A DNA stretch of 64,000 bases, taken from assembly GCA_934561115.1 (NCBI GenBank), contig CAKTFS010000006.1, positions 5,463 to 69,462 on the forward strand, read 5' to 3'. Below, one piece after another: positions 16,298-24,047 of this stretch (within the stretch, counting starts at the first letter, position 1; every line of letters begins with the position of its first letter). The notes below the pieces were generated by a model, which did no database searches, was not told where the DNA came from, and saw only the letters and a program-made list of their open reading frames with translations. A program made the translations under genes and the position numbers. This stretch comes from an uncultured Faecalibacterium sp. Lineage in GTDB: Bacteria > Bacillota > Clostridia > Oscillospirales > Ruminococcaceae.

Positions 16298-17004
16298 ATA
16301 TTCTGGCCGTGGATACGGCGGGCAAGACCGCCGGTGTGGCTCTGCTGCAGGACGACCGCCTGCTGTACGAGGTATATCTGGACGGCGGCATGACCCACAG
16401 CGAAACGCTGATGCCCATGATCGACACCTGCTTAAAGATGTGCGGGCTGACCTGCGCGGACATCGACCTGTACGCCGTCAACGCAGGCCCGGGCAGCTTT
16501 ACCGGCCTGCGCATCGGGCTGGCCGCCGTCAAGGGTCTGGCCTTCCCGCGCGAGACCTTGTGCGCACCGGTCTCTACCCTGGAAGCGCTGGCCACTGCCC
16601 ACACTGGCGAGGGTACGGTGCTCTGCGCACTGGACGCCCGCCGCGCACAGGTTTACAGCGCAGCTTTCGACCTTGCCACCCACGCCCGCCTGCTGGAGGA
16701 TGACGCCCGGGCGGTGACAGATCTGGCGGATTTTGTAGAAAATTGCAAAAAGCCCCTGTTTTTTGTTGGTGATGGCGCAGGTCTGTGCTATAATAAATAC
16801 AGCAATGTACCGGGCGTGCTGCAAACACCCCCGGCGCTGCGGGGCGGCCGTGCCGCTGCCGTAGCACTTGTGGCAAAGCAGATGGCCGCAGCCGGGCAGG
16901 CTGTGCTGCCGGAGGCGCTGCTGCCGGACTACCACCGCCTCAGTCAGGCGGAGCGGGAGCGGGCGGAGCGTCTGGCTGCCGAAGCCGCAGCAAACAAACA
17001 ATAA
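16294..17004 (+). CDS. tsaB: TsaB, tRNA threonylcarbamoyladenosine synthesis scaffold protein
   Basis: The 236-residue protein has an ASKHA-fold start (MNILAVDTAGKTAGVALL) and the hallmark GPGSFTGLRIGLAAVKGLAF. TsaB lacks catalytic activity of its own and bridges TsaD and TsaE in the t6A complex. The start overlaps tsaE by 4 bp. The C-terminus is Glu/Ala-rich without a fused RimI domain, which in some relatives follows in the same operon. Confidence 0.94.
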   Translation: MNILAVDTAGKTAGVALLQDDRLLYEVYLDGGMTHSETLMPMIDTCLKMCGLTCADIDLYAVNAGPGSFTGLRIGLAAVKGLAFPRETLCAPVSTLEALATAHTGEGTVLCALDARRAQVYSAAFDLATHARLLEDDARAVTDLADFVENCKKPLFFVGDGAGLCYNKYSNVPGVLQTPPALRGGRAAAVALVAKQMAAAGQAVLPEALLPDYHRLSQAERERAERLAAEAAANKQ

Positions 17005-17045
17005 AAGCGGAACTGTGACCACTCACAGGGAAAGGACGTTTTTCC

Positions 17046-17492
17046 ATGGCAAAACCCATCGCACTTGCCGCCGACCACGGCGGATTTGAACTGAAAGAGG
17101 CTGTCAAGGCACATCTGGAAGAGCTTGGTCTGGAGTATATCGACTTTGGCACCCACAGCACCGACAGCGTGGACTACCCCGATATGGCTGTGCCTGCCTG
17201 TGACGCAGTGGTGAGCGGCCAGTGCGAAAAGGCACTGCTGTTCTGCGGCACCGGTGTGGGCATCAGCATGGCAGCCAATAAGATCAAGGGCATCCGCGCC
17301 TGCTGCTGCTCCGACAGCTTCAGCTGCGAGTATACCCGCCGCCACAACGACGCCAACGCCCTGTGCATGGGCGGCCGCGTAGTGGGCGCAGGCCTTGCCT
17401 GCCAGCTGGTGGACATCTTCCTGAACACCCAGTTTGAGGGCGGCCGTCATCAGCGCCGCATCGACAAGCTGACCGCACTGGAAAACCGCTGA
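17046..17492 (+). CDS. rpiB: Ribose-5-phosphate isomerase B
   Basis: The 148-residue protein has the RpiB layout: ALAADHGGFELKEAVKAHL, FGTHSTDSVDYPDMA and LFCGTGVGISMAANKIKGIRA, with the active-site Cys in the FCGTG loop. It interconverts ribulose-5-phosphate and ribose-5-phosphate in the pentose phosphate pathway. Related sugar isomerases (LacAB) share the fold, but the length and the DYPD and HNDAN motifs favour RpiB. It follows tsaB by 41 bp and may be in the same transcript. Confidence 0.93.
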   Translation: MAKPIALAADHGGFELKEAVKAHLEELGLEYIDFGTHSTDSVDYPDMAVPACDAVVSGQCEKALLFCGTGVGISMAANKIKGIRACCCSDSFSCEYTRRHNDANALCMGGRVVGAGLACQLVDIFLNTQFEGGRHQRRIDKLTALENR

Positions 17493-17511
17493 TTGAAATT
17501 TTTATAATTTT

Positions 17512-17542
17512 ACAGAGAAGCTTGCACTGCAAGCTTCTCTGT
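17512..17542 (-). terminator. Hairpin between rpiB and upp
   Basis: ACAGAGAAGCTTGCA pairs with TGCAAGCTTCTCTGT. The T-rich side is to the left (minus strand), with AAAAAAT to the right, so on the plus strand it is at best a weak terminator for rpiB. Confidence 0.5.
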
Positions 17543-17599
17543 AAAAAATCCTTCAAGTACCCGATAGAATGTTCTATATAAATTAAGGAGCGTGTTTTT

Positions 17600-18226
17600 A
17601 TGACCCCGATGATCGTTGAACATCCGCTGCTGCAGCATAAGATCAGCCTGCTGCGCAACAAACAGACCGGCACCAAGGAGTTCCGTGACCTCGTTGGCGA
17701 GATCGCAACTCTGCTGTGCTACGAGGCTACCCGCGATCTGCCGCTGGAAGAGGTGGAGATCGAGACTCCCATCACCATGGCAAAGACCAAGGTGCTGGCA
17801 GGCCGCAAGCTGGCTCTGGTGCCCATCCTGCGCGCCGGCATGGGTATGCTGGACGGCATGCTGACCCTGCTGCCCGCTGCTAAGGTCGGCTTCATCGGCC
17901 TGTACCGCGACGAAAAGACCCTGCAGCCTGTGGAGTACTTCTGCAAGCTGCCGCAGGATATCGCTGAGCGCGACGTTCTGGTGCTGGATCCCATGCTGGC
18001 TACCGGCGGCAGCGCCATCGACGCCATCACCCAGATCAAGAAGCACGGCGCAAAGCGCATCAAGTTCATCGGTCTGCTGGGCGCACCGGAGGGCATCAAG
18101 GCTCTGCACGAGGCACACCCCGATGTGGACATCTATCTGGGCGCACAGGACGACTGCCTGAACGAGAATGGCTACATCGTACCCGGTCTGGGCGATGCAG
18201 GCGACCGTATCTACGGCACCAAATAA
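17600..18226 (+). CDS. upp: Uracil phosphoribosyltransferase
   Basis: The 208-residue protein matches the family in length and has the PRPP-binding loop [16 protein letters not shown] and the uracil-binding end [18 protein letters not shown]. It salvages uracil to UMP using PRPP in the cytoplasm. AAGGAG precedes the ATG. A strong bidirectional terminator follows. Confidence 0.96.
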   Translation: MTPMIVEHPLLQHKISLLRNKQTGTKEFRDLVGEIATLLCYEATRDLPLEEVEIETPITMAKTKVLAGRKLALVPILRAGMGMLDGMLTLLPAAKVGFIGLYRDEKTLQPVEYFCKLPQDIAERDVLVLDPMLATGGSAIDAITQIKKHGAKRIKFIGLLGAPEGIKALHEAHPDVDIYLGAQDDCLNENGYIVPGLGDAGDRIYGTK

Positions 18227-18242
18227 AAACATATCTATAAAA

Positions 18243-18283
18243 AACAATGCCGGAGCGTTGATGCTCCGGCATTGTTTTTTTTC
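18243..18283. terminator. Bidirectional terminator between upp and the MATE gene
   Basis: AACAATGCCGGAGC pairs with GCTCCGGCATTGTT, with T-runs available on both strands. It serves two convergent genes. Confidence 0.88.
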
Positions 18284-19612
18284 TTACATCTCGCTGCTGC
18301 GCAGAAAACGCACCAGCATGGGCAGCTCGTACAGCAGCATCAGCAGCCAGCCCACCGCGTAGCTGAAGGGCAAAGCCTCAATATCCATCTTCATCACCAG
18401 CACAAACAGGGCAGCGGCGGCGACACGGCCGCCCATGTTCAGCATACTGCTGTTCAGGGTGACCTTCAAATCGCCCATGCCCCGGAAAAAGCCCTGTATG
18501 CCGTTGGTGGCGGCGGGCAGCATGTAAAACAGGGCGCTGGTGCGTAAGAACCGCACGCCCAGGTCCACCACGGCGGGGTCGGTGGCAAACAACCGGATGA
18601 TGGGCTGGGCAAACAGCATGCAGACAGCAGTAAGCAGAATGCCATAGGCAAATTCGATGCGCATCCCGCAGTGGTAGCCCTGCCGTACCCGGTCGGTCTT
18701 GCCCGCGCCACGGTTCTGGGCCATCAGGGTGGTCATGGCGTGGCCGATGTTCTGCTGCGGGGTGTAGGCAAAGTCGTCGATGCGAGAGGCGGCGGTAAAA
18801 GCTGCCATGGCGTTGACGCCCATGGTGTTCACGATGGCCTGCACCGCAATTTTGCCCAGCTGCACCGTGGCCTGCTGCATGGCACTGGCCCAGCCGTAGC
18901 TCACGGTCTTGCGCAGCAGCTTGCCGTCATATACCAGCCACCGTTTGCCCAGCTGCAGGACCGGCACTTTGTAACGGATGTACACCACGCACAGCAGACA
19001 GCAAGCGGCCTCGCTGAGCACGGTGGAAAGGGCGCAGCCCTCGCTGCCCCAGCCCAGCGCCTCCACAAAAAACAGGTCGCCGCCAATGTTCAGCACGGCG
19101 CTGATCATCAAAAAATACAGCGCGCTCTTGCTGTCGCCCAGCGCACGCATGGTGGCAGCCAGAAAGTTATAGAAGAAGGTGAAGATCAGCCCCGCAAACA
19201 CGATGCGCAGGTAGTTCACCGCAATGGGCAGAATGGCGGCGGGCACCTGCAGCAGCCGCAGCAGCGGGTCTGCCAGCAGCACGCACAGGGCAGAGAAGGT
19301 CAAAGAGAACACCGTGCCCGCAATGGCGGTGGTGGATACCTGACGCTCCACCAGCCTGGTGTCTCCCGCACCAAAGGCGGTGCTGACCAGAATGCCCGCG
19401 CCCAGACACATCCCGTTGATGAACAGGATGGCAAGGGTCATCAGGGGATTCGAGGTGCCCACGGCAGCCAGTGCATCCTCGCCCACAAACTTGCCCACGA
19501 TGATGCTGTCGGCAGCGTTGTAGGTAAGCTGGAACAGGTTGCCCAGCACCAGCGGAATGGTAAATTTGATCAGCAGCGGCGTAATGGCACCGCTGGTCAT
19601 GTCCTTGGTCAT
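18284..19612 (-). CDS. MATE-family efflux transporter
   Basis: The 442-residue protein has twelve predicted helices in two related halves and the MATE start: LLIKFTIPLVLGNLFQLTYN, then ADSIIVGKFVGEDALAAVG. It matches the NorM/DinF-like group common in Clostridia, which expels cationic drugs or metabolites using Na+ or H+ gradients. The next gene on the strand starts 40 bp beyond, so the two may share a transcript starting upstream of the CysK-like gene. The substrate cannot be inferred. Confidence 0.9.
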   Translation of the reverse strand: MTKDMTSGAITPLLIKFTIPLVLGNLFQLTYNAADSIIVGKFVGEDALAAVGTSNPLMTLAILFINGMCLGAGILVSTAFGAGDTRLVERQVSTTAIAGTVFSLTFSALCVLLADPLLRLLQVPAAILPIAVNYLRIVFAGLIFTFFYNFLAATMRALGDSKSALYFLMISAVLNIGGDLFFVEALGWGSEGCALSTVLSEAACCLLCVVYIRYKVPVLQLGKRWLVYDGKLLRKTVSYGWASAMQQATVQLGKIAVQAIVNTMGVNAMAAFTAASRIDDFAYTPQQNIGHAMTTLMAQNRGAGKTDRVRQGYHCGMRIEFAYGILLTAVCMLFAQPIIRLFATDPAVVDLGVRFLRTSALFYMLPAATNGIQGFFRGMGDLKVTLNSSMLNMGGRVAAAALFVLVMKMDIEALPFSYAVGWLLMLLYELPMLVRFLRSSEM

Positions 19613-19651
19613 GAAAAAACGTCCTTCTTTCCTATTTATAAAAACAGCCGC

Positions 19652-20563
19652 TTACACGATGCTGGCGCGTCCGCTGAAAATGGCCAGCGCAGCGCGGCTG
19701 TTGCAGTTGGCCAGCAGCTGGGCGGCGGCGTACAGGGCAGCACCGGCGCTGACCGAAGCAGGGATGGCATCGGTGCGCAGCACCTGCTGGGCGGCGCGCT
19801 GGGCGTCCCGGCTTGCCACGGCGGAAACGTTATCCACCACATAGCTGTTGTAGTTTTCCGGCACGATGCCGTAGCCGATATCCGGGATGCCGTGCGGGCC
19901 GGTAAGCCCGCCGCCCAGCACCTGATTTTCGTACGGCTCCACCGCCACGATGCGCACATCGTTCGTCCATGCCTTGATGGTCTCGCCCACGCCGGTCACT
20001 GTGCCAGCACTGCCCACCCCGATGGTAATGGCGTCCACAAGGCTCTGGTTCTGCCGGGCAATGCTTTGCACGATGGCGGGGCCGGTGACCCGGCGGTGGT
20101 ACTCCGGGTTATCGTCGTTGGCCAGCCAGTTCATATAGTACCAGCCGTTCGCGGCGGCAGTCTGCGCCGCCAGTGCCCGCGCCCCGGCCAGACCGCTGCG
20201 GGCGGGGCTGTGCCGGATCTGCGCACCCAGCCGCAGCAGGTACTCCTGCCGCAGGGCAGGGGCGTCCTCCGGCATTACCAGCACGATGGGATGCCCGGCG
20301 GTCAGGCTGGCCAGCGTAAGGGCGGTGGCAAAGGGGCCGGAAGCCGCCTCGATGATGGGCTGCCCCGGGGCAAGCTGCTTTTTTTCAATGGCAAGGGCCA
20401 GCATTCCCTCGGCAAGGCCGTCCCGGGCGGTGCCGGTGGGGCCGTAAAAATCCAGATACGCGTACAGATGCCCCTTCAGCCCGCAGGCGGCGGCGTAGCC
20501 CCGCAGCTCCACAATAGGGCAGGCGGTGGTAAGGGTCTGATAAAAATTAGAGTAGATCGGCAC
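19652..20563 (-). CDS. Cysteine-synthase-like (fold-type II PLP) protein lacking the PLP lysine
   Basis: The 303-residue protein aligns with CysK/CBS enzymes along its length. ACPIVELRG matches the TPLVRL region, ITIGVGSAGTVTG the phosphate-binding GTGGTxTG loop, and SAGAAL the SSGAA loop. The segment that should hold the Schiff-base lysine (GSxKDR type) is PTGTARDG, putting Arg47 in the lysine position. The TSGNTG substrate loop reads ASGPFA. It is therefore probably not a normal PLP enzyme. The start is GTG at 20563: AAAGGAG lies 7 bp upstream, and further upstream ATGs fall in repeat DNA. MATE follows on the same strand. Confidence 0.72.
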   Translation of the reverse strand: MPIYSNFYQTLTTACPIVELRGYAAACGLKGHLYAYLDFYGPTGTARDGLAEGMLALAIEKKQLAPGQPIIEAASGPFATALTLASLTAGHPIVLVMPEDAPALRQEYLLRLGAQIRHSPARSGLAGARALAAQTAAANGWYYMNWLANDDNPEYHRRVTGPAIVQSIARQNQSLVDAITIGVGSAGTVTGVGETIKAWTNDVRIVAVEPYENQVLGGGLTGPHGIPDIGYGIVPENYNSYVVDNVSAVASRDAQRAAQQVLRTDAIPASVSAGAALYAAAQLLANCNSRAALAIFSGRASIV

Positions 20564-20639
20564 GGAAGAACTCCTTTCAAGAGGATGCGCCCTGCCAGAC
20601 TGTGTTCGGGAAAACTTTGGCAAAGAGCAGTACCTGCCC

Positions 20640-20703
20640 TTTTGCAGCAAAAAAGCTCGCCCTTCGGGAGAGCTGCCGAACGCAGTGAGGCTGAGAGGGT
20701 TTA
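20640..20703. repeat. Half copy of the MITE-like CCCTCTC repeat
   Basis: AGCTCGCCCTTCGGGAGAGCTG and then AGTGAGGCTGAGAGGG match the right end of the family. The gap 20564-20912 otherwise holds only the ylxM promoter. Confidence 0.55.
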
Positions 20704-20814
20704 TTGGGATACAACACTATTATCCTAACGCAAAGCCCCCGGCTGCGTCAAGATGCCTTTTGGCAAAAACAGCGAATTTCAGGCAGATATTTCAGAAAAA
20801 ACTCCAAAATCCCC

Positions 20815-20843
20815 TTGACAAGGGGCAGGGGTTCTGGTATACT
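20815..20843 (+). promoter_or_regulatory. Promoter of the ylxM-ffh operon
   Basis: A perfect TTGACA (20815-20820) and TATACT (20838-20843) lie 17 bp apart, about 70 bp before the ylxM start. Confidence 0.85.
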
Positions 20844-20912
20844 CCATCCGTAAAGCAAAAAAACTTTACAACACAGCAAGTACAGACAGCAGAGCACCGG
20901 GGGTCAACAGCA

Positions 20913-21296
20913 ATGGCAAAAGATCTGGAAATGGGGTATCTGCTGGATTTTTATGGCGAGGTGCTTACCCAAAAGCAGCGCGAGATGCTGCGCCAGTATT
21001 ATAACGATGATCTTTCGCTGAGCGAGATCGGCGAGAACTTCGGCATCACCCGGCAGGGCGCACGGGACGCCATCAAGCATGGCGAGACCACCCTGAAGGA
21101 ACTGGAAGAAAAGGTAGGCTTTGCAGCCCGCTACCGGCGGGTGCAGCAGAAGCTGGAACAGCTGGAACAGCTGGTCATCGACACCCGGTTCGAGTGCACC
21201 GGCCCCCGCGCCAATATCACCACCACGGAGTATGTGGAAGCACTGACAAAAATGCTGGAGCTCATCCGCTCGATGGATGAAGCAAACGAAAGCTGA
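20913..21296 (+). CDS. ylxM: YlxM/p13-like helix-turn-helix protein
   Basis: The 127-residue protein starts MAKDLEMGYLLDFYGEVLTQ and has a sigma-like HTH (LSLSEIGENFGITRQGARDAI), then a coiled C-terminal part rich in Leu/Gln/Glu. YlxM proteins are found directly before ffh in Firmicutes and are thought to modulate the signal recognition particle. An open frame extends upstream, but the promoter and the homologous start both place the beginning at 20913. The ribosome site is weak. ffh starts 26 bp downstream. Confidence 0.85.
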   Translation: MAKDLEMGYLLDFYGEVLTQKQREMLRQYYNDDLSLSEIGENFGITRQGARDAIKHGETTLKELEEKVGFAARYRRVQQKLEQLEQLVIDTRFECTGPRANITTTEYVEALTKMLELIRSMDEANES

Positions 21297-21322
21297 TCGA
21301 ATTTTGAAAGGAGCACCGCACA

Positions 21323-22678
21323 ATGGCATTTGAATCCCTGACCGACCGCCTTGCCGGTGTATTCAAAAAACTGCGCGGTCACGGCAAGCTGACCGAGGCA
21401 GATATCAAGGCCGCCATGCGCGAGGTGCGGATGGCTTTGCTGGAAGCCGATGTCAACTACAAGGTTGCCAAGGACTTCTGCGCAAAGGTGTCCGAGCGTG
21501 CTATGGGGCAGGAGGTCATGGAGAGCCTGACCCCCGCCCAGCAGGTGGTCAAGATCGTCAATGAGGAGCTGGTAGCCCTTATGGGCGGCACCGAGGCCGC
21601 CCGCCTGAACATCAAGAACAAGGGCCAGACGGTCATCATGCTCTGCGGCCTGCAGGGCAACGGTAAAACCACCCACGCGGCAAAACTTGCCAAGTTCTAT
21701 ATCAAGCAGGGCCGCCGCCCCATGCTGGTAGCCTGCGATATCTACCGCCCTGCGGCTATTGACCAGCTGCAGGTGGTGGGCAAACAGGCCGGTGCACCGG
21801 TGTTCACCCTGCCCGGCGCAAAGCCGCCGGAGATCGCCCGCAAGGCGCTGGCGCACGCCAAGGACTATGGCAACGACATCGTCATTCTGGATACGGCAGG
21901 CCGCTTACAGATCGACGAAGTGCTGATGCAGGAACTGGTGGACGTCAAGGCCGCCGTTCCCGTGGATGAGACCCTGCTGGTGGTGGACGCCATGGCCGGT
22001 CAGGATGCCGTCAACGTGGCCAAGACCTTCAACGAGACGGTGGGCGTGGATGGCATCATCCTTACCAAGACCGACGGCGATACCCGCGGCGGTGCAGCAC
22101 TTTCCGTGCTGGCCGTTACCGGCAAGCCCATCAAGTTCCAGGGCACCGGCGAAAAGCTGGATGATCTGGATGTGTTCCACCCGGACCGCATGGCAAGCCG
22201 CATCCTTGGCATGGGCGATGTGCTCAGCCTGATCGAGCGCGCACAGGATGCCGCCGACGAAAAGGCCGCCGAGGAGACCGCCAAGCGGCTGATGGAAAAC
22301 AAGTTCGATATGAACGATATGCTGGAGCAGTTCGCCCAGATCCGCAAGATGGGCGGTGCAGGCGCAATGCTGAGCATGCTGCCCGGTGCTTCCGGCATCG
22401 ACGCCAGCCAGATCGACGATAAAGCCTTTGACCGCATCGAGGCCATGATCTATTCCATGACCAAAGAGGAGCGGGAAAAGCCTTCCATCATCAACCCCAA
22501 GCGCAAGCGCCGCATTGCCGCAGGCAGCGGTACCCGCGTAGAGGACGTGAACAAGCTGCTCAAGCAGTACGAGATGATGCAGAAGATGATGAAGCAGTTC
22601 AAGAAGAGCCCCAAGGGCTTTGCCCGCCGTCTGGGCGGCATGATGGGCAACCCCAACGCCTTCCGCGGACTGAAATAA
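21323..22678 (+). CDS. ffh: Signal recognition particle protein Ffh
   Basis: The 451-residue protein has the SRP layout: an N-domain, a G-domain with G1 GLQGNGKTTHAAKLAKF, DTAGRLQID and TKTDGDTRGG, then a Met-rich M-domain that holds SRP RNA and signal peptides. It targets membrane and secreted proteins to the translocase as a cytoplasmic GTPase. The order ylxM-ffh-rpsP is conserved in Firmicutes. GGAG precedes the ATG. Confidence 0.97.
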   Translation: MAFESLTDRLAGVFKKLRGHGKLTEADIKAAMREVRMALLEADVNYKVAKDFCAKVSERAMGQEVMESLTPAQQVVKIVNEELVALMGGTEAARLNIKNKGQTVIMLCGLQGNGKTTHAAKLAKFYIKQGRRPMLVACDIYRPAAIDQLQVVGKQAGAPVFTLPGAKPPEIARKALAHAKDYGNDIVILDTAGRLQIDEVLMQELVDVKAAVPVDETLLVVDAMAGQDAVNVAKTFNETVGVDGIILTKTDGDTRGGAALSVLAVTGKPIKFQGTGEKLDDLDVFHPDRMASRILGMGDVLSLIERAQDAADEKAAEETAKRLMENKFDMNDMLEQFAQIRKMGGAGAMLSMLPGASGIDASQIDDKAFDRIEAMIYSMTKEEREKPSIINPKRKRRIAAGSGTRVEDVNKLLKQYEMMQKMMKQFKKSPKGFARRLGGMMGNPNAFRGLK

Positions 22679-22747
22679 CAACGGTATACAACCCCGGCGG
22701 GGTTTGTAACATATATCAAAAACAACAATTTTTGGAGGATATCTATT

Positions 22748-22990
22748 ATGGCAGTTAAGATTCGTCTGCGCCGCGTTGGCGCCAAGAAGGCTCCCTTCTA
22801 CCGTGTTGTCGTTGCTGACAGCCGCTTCCCCCGCGATGGCCGCTTCATCGAGGAGATCGGCACTTACGATCCCAACAAGGAGCCCTCTGAGGTGAAGATC
22901 GATGCCGAGAAGGCAAAGCAGTGGATCGCTAACGGCGCTCAGCCCACTGATACCGTTCGTGTCCTGCTGAAGAAGTCCAACATTCTGTAA
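22748..22990 (+). CDS. rpsP: 30S ribosomal protein S16
   Basis: The 80-residue protein has the S16 signature [20 protein letters not shown], then [19 protein letters not shown]. It is a small-subunit structural protein that binds 16S rRNA. The position between ffh and khpA is the usual one. GGAGG precedes the ATG. Codon use is biased as expected for a highly expressed gene. Confidence 0.98.
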   Translation: MAVKIRLRRVGAKKAPFYRVVVADSRFPRDGRFIEEIGTYDPNKEPSEVKIDAEKAKQWIANGAQPTDTVRVLLKKSNIL

Positions 22991-23007
22991 GTAGGGAGGG
23001 CTGACTC

Positions 23008-23241
23008 ATGCAGGAGCTGTTGCTGGCAGTTGCCCGCGGTCTCGTGGAGGACAAGGACGCCGTCAAGGTCACGGTGGACGAGCCCCGCGAGGACGGTACC
23101 ATCGTCTACCACCTGAGCGTGGCAGAGGGAGATATGGGCCGTGTCATCGGCAAGCAGGGCCGGATCGCAAAAGCCATTCGTGTGGTGATGCGCGCGGCTG
23201 CTGTGCGGGTCGATGAAAAGGTCCTTGTTGAGATCGACTGA
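23008..23241 (+). CDS. khpA: KhpA, KH-domain RNA-binding protein
   Basis: The 77-residue protein is a single KH domain with the GxxG loop in GRVIGKQGRIAKAIR. KhpA proteins bind RNA, often as heterodimers with KhpB, and affect cell elongation and sRNA function in Firmicutes. It begins 17 bp after rpsP and is normally followed by rimM. Here a MITE-like repeat separates it from rimM. Confidence 0.93.
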   Translation: MQELLLAVARGLVEDKDAVKVTVDEPREDGTIVYHLSVAEGDMGRVIGKQGRIAKAIRVVMRAAAVRVDEKVLVEID

Positions 23242-23296
23242 GCACCCTACAGGCCCTTTGCCCTTGCGGCAAGGGGCCTTTTTTGAATTTTTTGGA

Positions 23297-23496
23297 ACAG
23301 GGCTCACCCTCTCAGGCGCTTCGCGCCAGCTCCCCCGAAGTGGGAGCCCTTGGCAAAACCGGAAACTTTGCCGTACTGCCAAGGTCTCTCCCTTTGAGGA
23401 AAGACTTCCCCCGGCCGGGGGAAGATGTCGCGCAGCGACAAAAGGGGGAATGTGGCATTGCGTAAGCAATGACGGAGAGGGCGAGGATGCTACACA
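23297..23496. repeat. MITE-like CCCTCTC repeat inside the rpsP-rimM operon
   Basis: It starts CACCCTCTCAGGCGCTTCG and ends ATGACGGAGAGGGCGAGGA, with inner stems AGCTCCCCCGAAGTGGGAG and CTTCCCCCGG / CCGGGGGAAG. A CCTTGCGGCAAGG hairpin with TTTTTTG just after khpA (about 23263-23288) may terminate transcription partly. Confidence 0.7.
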
Positions 23497-23507
23497 GGAG
23501 CGAATTT

Positions 23508-24044
23508 ATGCAGCAATATCTGGAAGCCGGAAAAGTTGTTACCACCCACGGTGTGCGCGGGGAAATGAAGCTGGAGCTTTGGTGCGACGGGGTGGATTTT
23601 TTGAAAAAAGCGGGCCGTCTGTACCCTTCGGCGCAGGGCGGTAAGGCGTATAAGATTCTTTCCATCCGTCCGCAGGGACAGATGGCGCTGCTCCAGCTGG
23701 AAGGGGTCAGCGATATGGACGCCGCCCGGGCGCTGCGCGGGCAGGTGTTCTACTTTGACCGCAACGATGCCACCCTGCCCGCAGGCCGATGGTATGTGGC
23801 AGACCTCATCGGGTGTGAGGTACGGGACGCCGACACCGGCAAGGTGTACGGCGTGGTGACCAGCGTGGACCACCCGGGTGCGCAGGATATCTATACTGTC
23901 AAGGCACCCGGCGGCAAGGAGTATATGTTCCCCGGGGTGGATGCCTTTTTGAAAGAGCGCAACCCGCCGGAGGGGTATATCCTTGTCACCCCCATCCCCG
24001 GCCTGCTGGATGACGATTTTGACAGCGAGCGGGAGGAGGAGTAA
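23508..24044 (+). CDS. rimM: Ribosome maturation factor RimM
   Basis: The 178-residue protein starts MQQYLEAGKVVTTHGVRGEMKLE, the RimM N-terminal β-barrel. It ends with the PRC-barrel part (WYVADLIGCEV...GVVTSVDHPGAQDIY...FPGVDAFLK...PGLLDD). RimM helps 30S assembly by binding S19 and the 16S head. Two earlier in-frame ATGs lie in the repeat, but CAGGAG sits 8 bp before 23508 and the homologous start is there. trmD follows after 3 bp. Confidence 0.95.
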   Translation: MQQYLEAGKVVTTHGVRGEMKLELWCDGVDFLKKAGRLYPSAQGGKAYKILSIRPQGQMALLQLEGVSDMDAARALRGQVFYFDRNDATLPAGRWYVADLIGCEVRDADTGKVYGVVTSVDHPGAQDIYTVKAPGGKEYMFPGVDAFLKERNPPEGYILVTPIPGLLDDDFDSEREEE

Positions 24045-24047
24045 ACC

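Noticed and set aside
20563..20650. Earlier ATG start for the CysK-like gene
   Set aside because: The extension runs into repeat DNA, gives a non-homologous Arg/Ser-rich leader, and ignores the AAAGGAG site placed correctly before GTG 20563.
18671..20728. Long plus-strand open frame across the MATE and CysK-like genes
   Set aside because: It spans two real minus-strand genes and their gap. Its translation is Gly/His/Gln/Ala-rich without domains, as expected of a shadow frame in GC-rich DNA.
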